Shown piece by piece: positions 63,647-64,000 of a stretch of DNA of 64,000 nt; within the stretch, counting starts at the first letter, position 1, and every line of letters begins with the position of its first letter. The translations under genes were made by a program, and so were the position numbers. Below the pieces are notes generated by a model. That model was given only the letters and a program-made list of their open reading frames with translations, searched no databases and was not told where the DNA came from. Source of the stretch: Arthonia radiata (taxonomy: Eukaryota > Ascomycota > Arthoniomycetes > Arthoniales > Arthoniaceae); NCBI GenBank assembly GCA_002989075.1, contig PSQN01000007.1, positions 754,802-818,801 on the forward strand, written 5' to 3'.

Positions 63647-64000
63647 ATGGACTCCTCTAACAAGATACCTAAACTTAAGGGCTATACTAATTAGGACATT
63701 TGGTCGATTCGAATGGAGGCCCTTTTAACTAAAAAGGGCTACGGTGATGTTATGATCCCCTTTTCCGGCTATCTAGCTGAAGATATTACCGAAGCTAGCC
63801 GCCAGAAACGGTCAACAAGGGCAGCAGCCCTTATTCGACTAACTCTAGAGGACGGTCCCCTTATTCAAACAAAGGGGATTTATAACTCTCTAGAGCTTTG
63901 GGATAGCCTAAAAAGGTTATACAAATCGAAAGGTTTTAGTTCCGAGTTTCTAATTTGCAAGGAGCTCTTTAGCACTACACTTGGTAAGGTAAAAAACCTT
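63647..64000 (+). pseudogene. gag of Copia C (partial, one premature stop)
   Basis: ATG at 63647 opens MDSSNKIPKLKGYTN, then TAG at codon 16, then the frame stays open to the window end (118 codons in all). It reads IWSIRMEALLTKKGYGDVM.., ALIRLTLEDGPLIQ and LELWDSLKRLYKSKGFSSEF, typical of Copia gag (UBN2-like). The single TAG is explained by a CAG or TGG hit by RIP. Partial at the right edge. Confidence 0.8.

Larger units (their letters stand above)
62960..64000 (+). mobile_element. Copia-family LTR retrotransposon, copy C (5' end; runs off the window)
   Basis: Third copy of the A/B family, plus orientation, inserted in Gypsy G1 copy 2 after the pentamer GACGC. It is the least RIPped of the three. 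Only the 5' LTR, leader and start of gag are inside the window. Confidence 0.92.

Overview
This window looks like nuclear DNA of a filamentous ascomycete (Pezizomycotina). Its genes carry short 50-62 bp introns with GT..AG ends and CTGAC/CTAAC-type branch sites, and its long AT-rich tract has the TpA-rich, CpA/TpG-poor composition expected of repeat-induced point mutation (RIP). A dothideomycete with a two-compartment, RIP-affected genome is the best guess; I cannot name a genus.

Layout. (1) 1-11.05 kb is a gene-dense, GC-balanced block. Three multi-exon genes lie on the minus strand: an Spt23/Mga2-type IPT/TIG transcription regulator (331-3489), a long-chain acyl-CoA synthetase ending in the peroxisomal signal-like tripeptide AKL (4847-7199), and O-acetylhomoserine sulfhydrylase, cysD/MET17 type (7666-9508). 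A plus-strand unknown gene (10412-11032) is cut by one in-frame TAG at the edge of the AT-rich tract. (2) 11.05-59.24 kb is a gene-free, RIP-degraded transposon island. It holds two overlapping copies of a chromodomain Gypsy (G2), two Copia copies of one family (A plus strand, B minus strand), a Fot1/pogo-like DNA transposon with about 120 bp inverted repeats, three copies of a ~1 kb repeat (R1), a full-length chromodomain Gypsy of another family (G1, minus strand, 450 bp LTRs, TSD ACTAC), a probable older Copia, and several kb that I cannot classify. (3) 59.24-61.99 kb is a small GC-balanced islet with one gene, a formate/nitrite transporter (59847-60906, minus). (4) 61.99-64.0 kb opens a second transposon block: a second G1 copy, interrupted by a third and least mutated Copia copy (C) that runs off the window.

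How it fits together. The left block is ordinary primary metabolism: a likely regulator of fatty-acid desaturation next to a fatty-acid activating enzyme, then sulfur assimilation. The coding models were assembled exon by exon from sequence; in all three left genes and in the transporter the summed exons keep one open frame. The rest is a history of nested insertion, recombination and RIP. The most unusual observations are an antisense accessory reading frame with a cysteine cluster between pol and the 3' LTR of G1, seen in two copies; a Copia primer-binding site complementary to the anticodon arm of initiator tRNA-Met; a Copia copy whose two flanks come from different places in Gypsy G2; and a host gene broken by one RIP-type C-to-T change.
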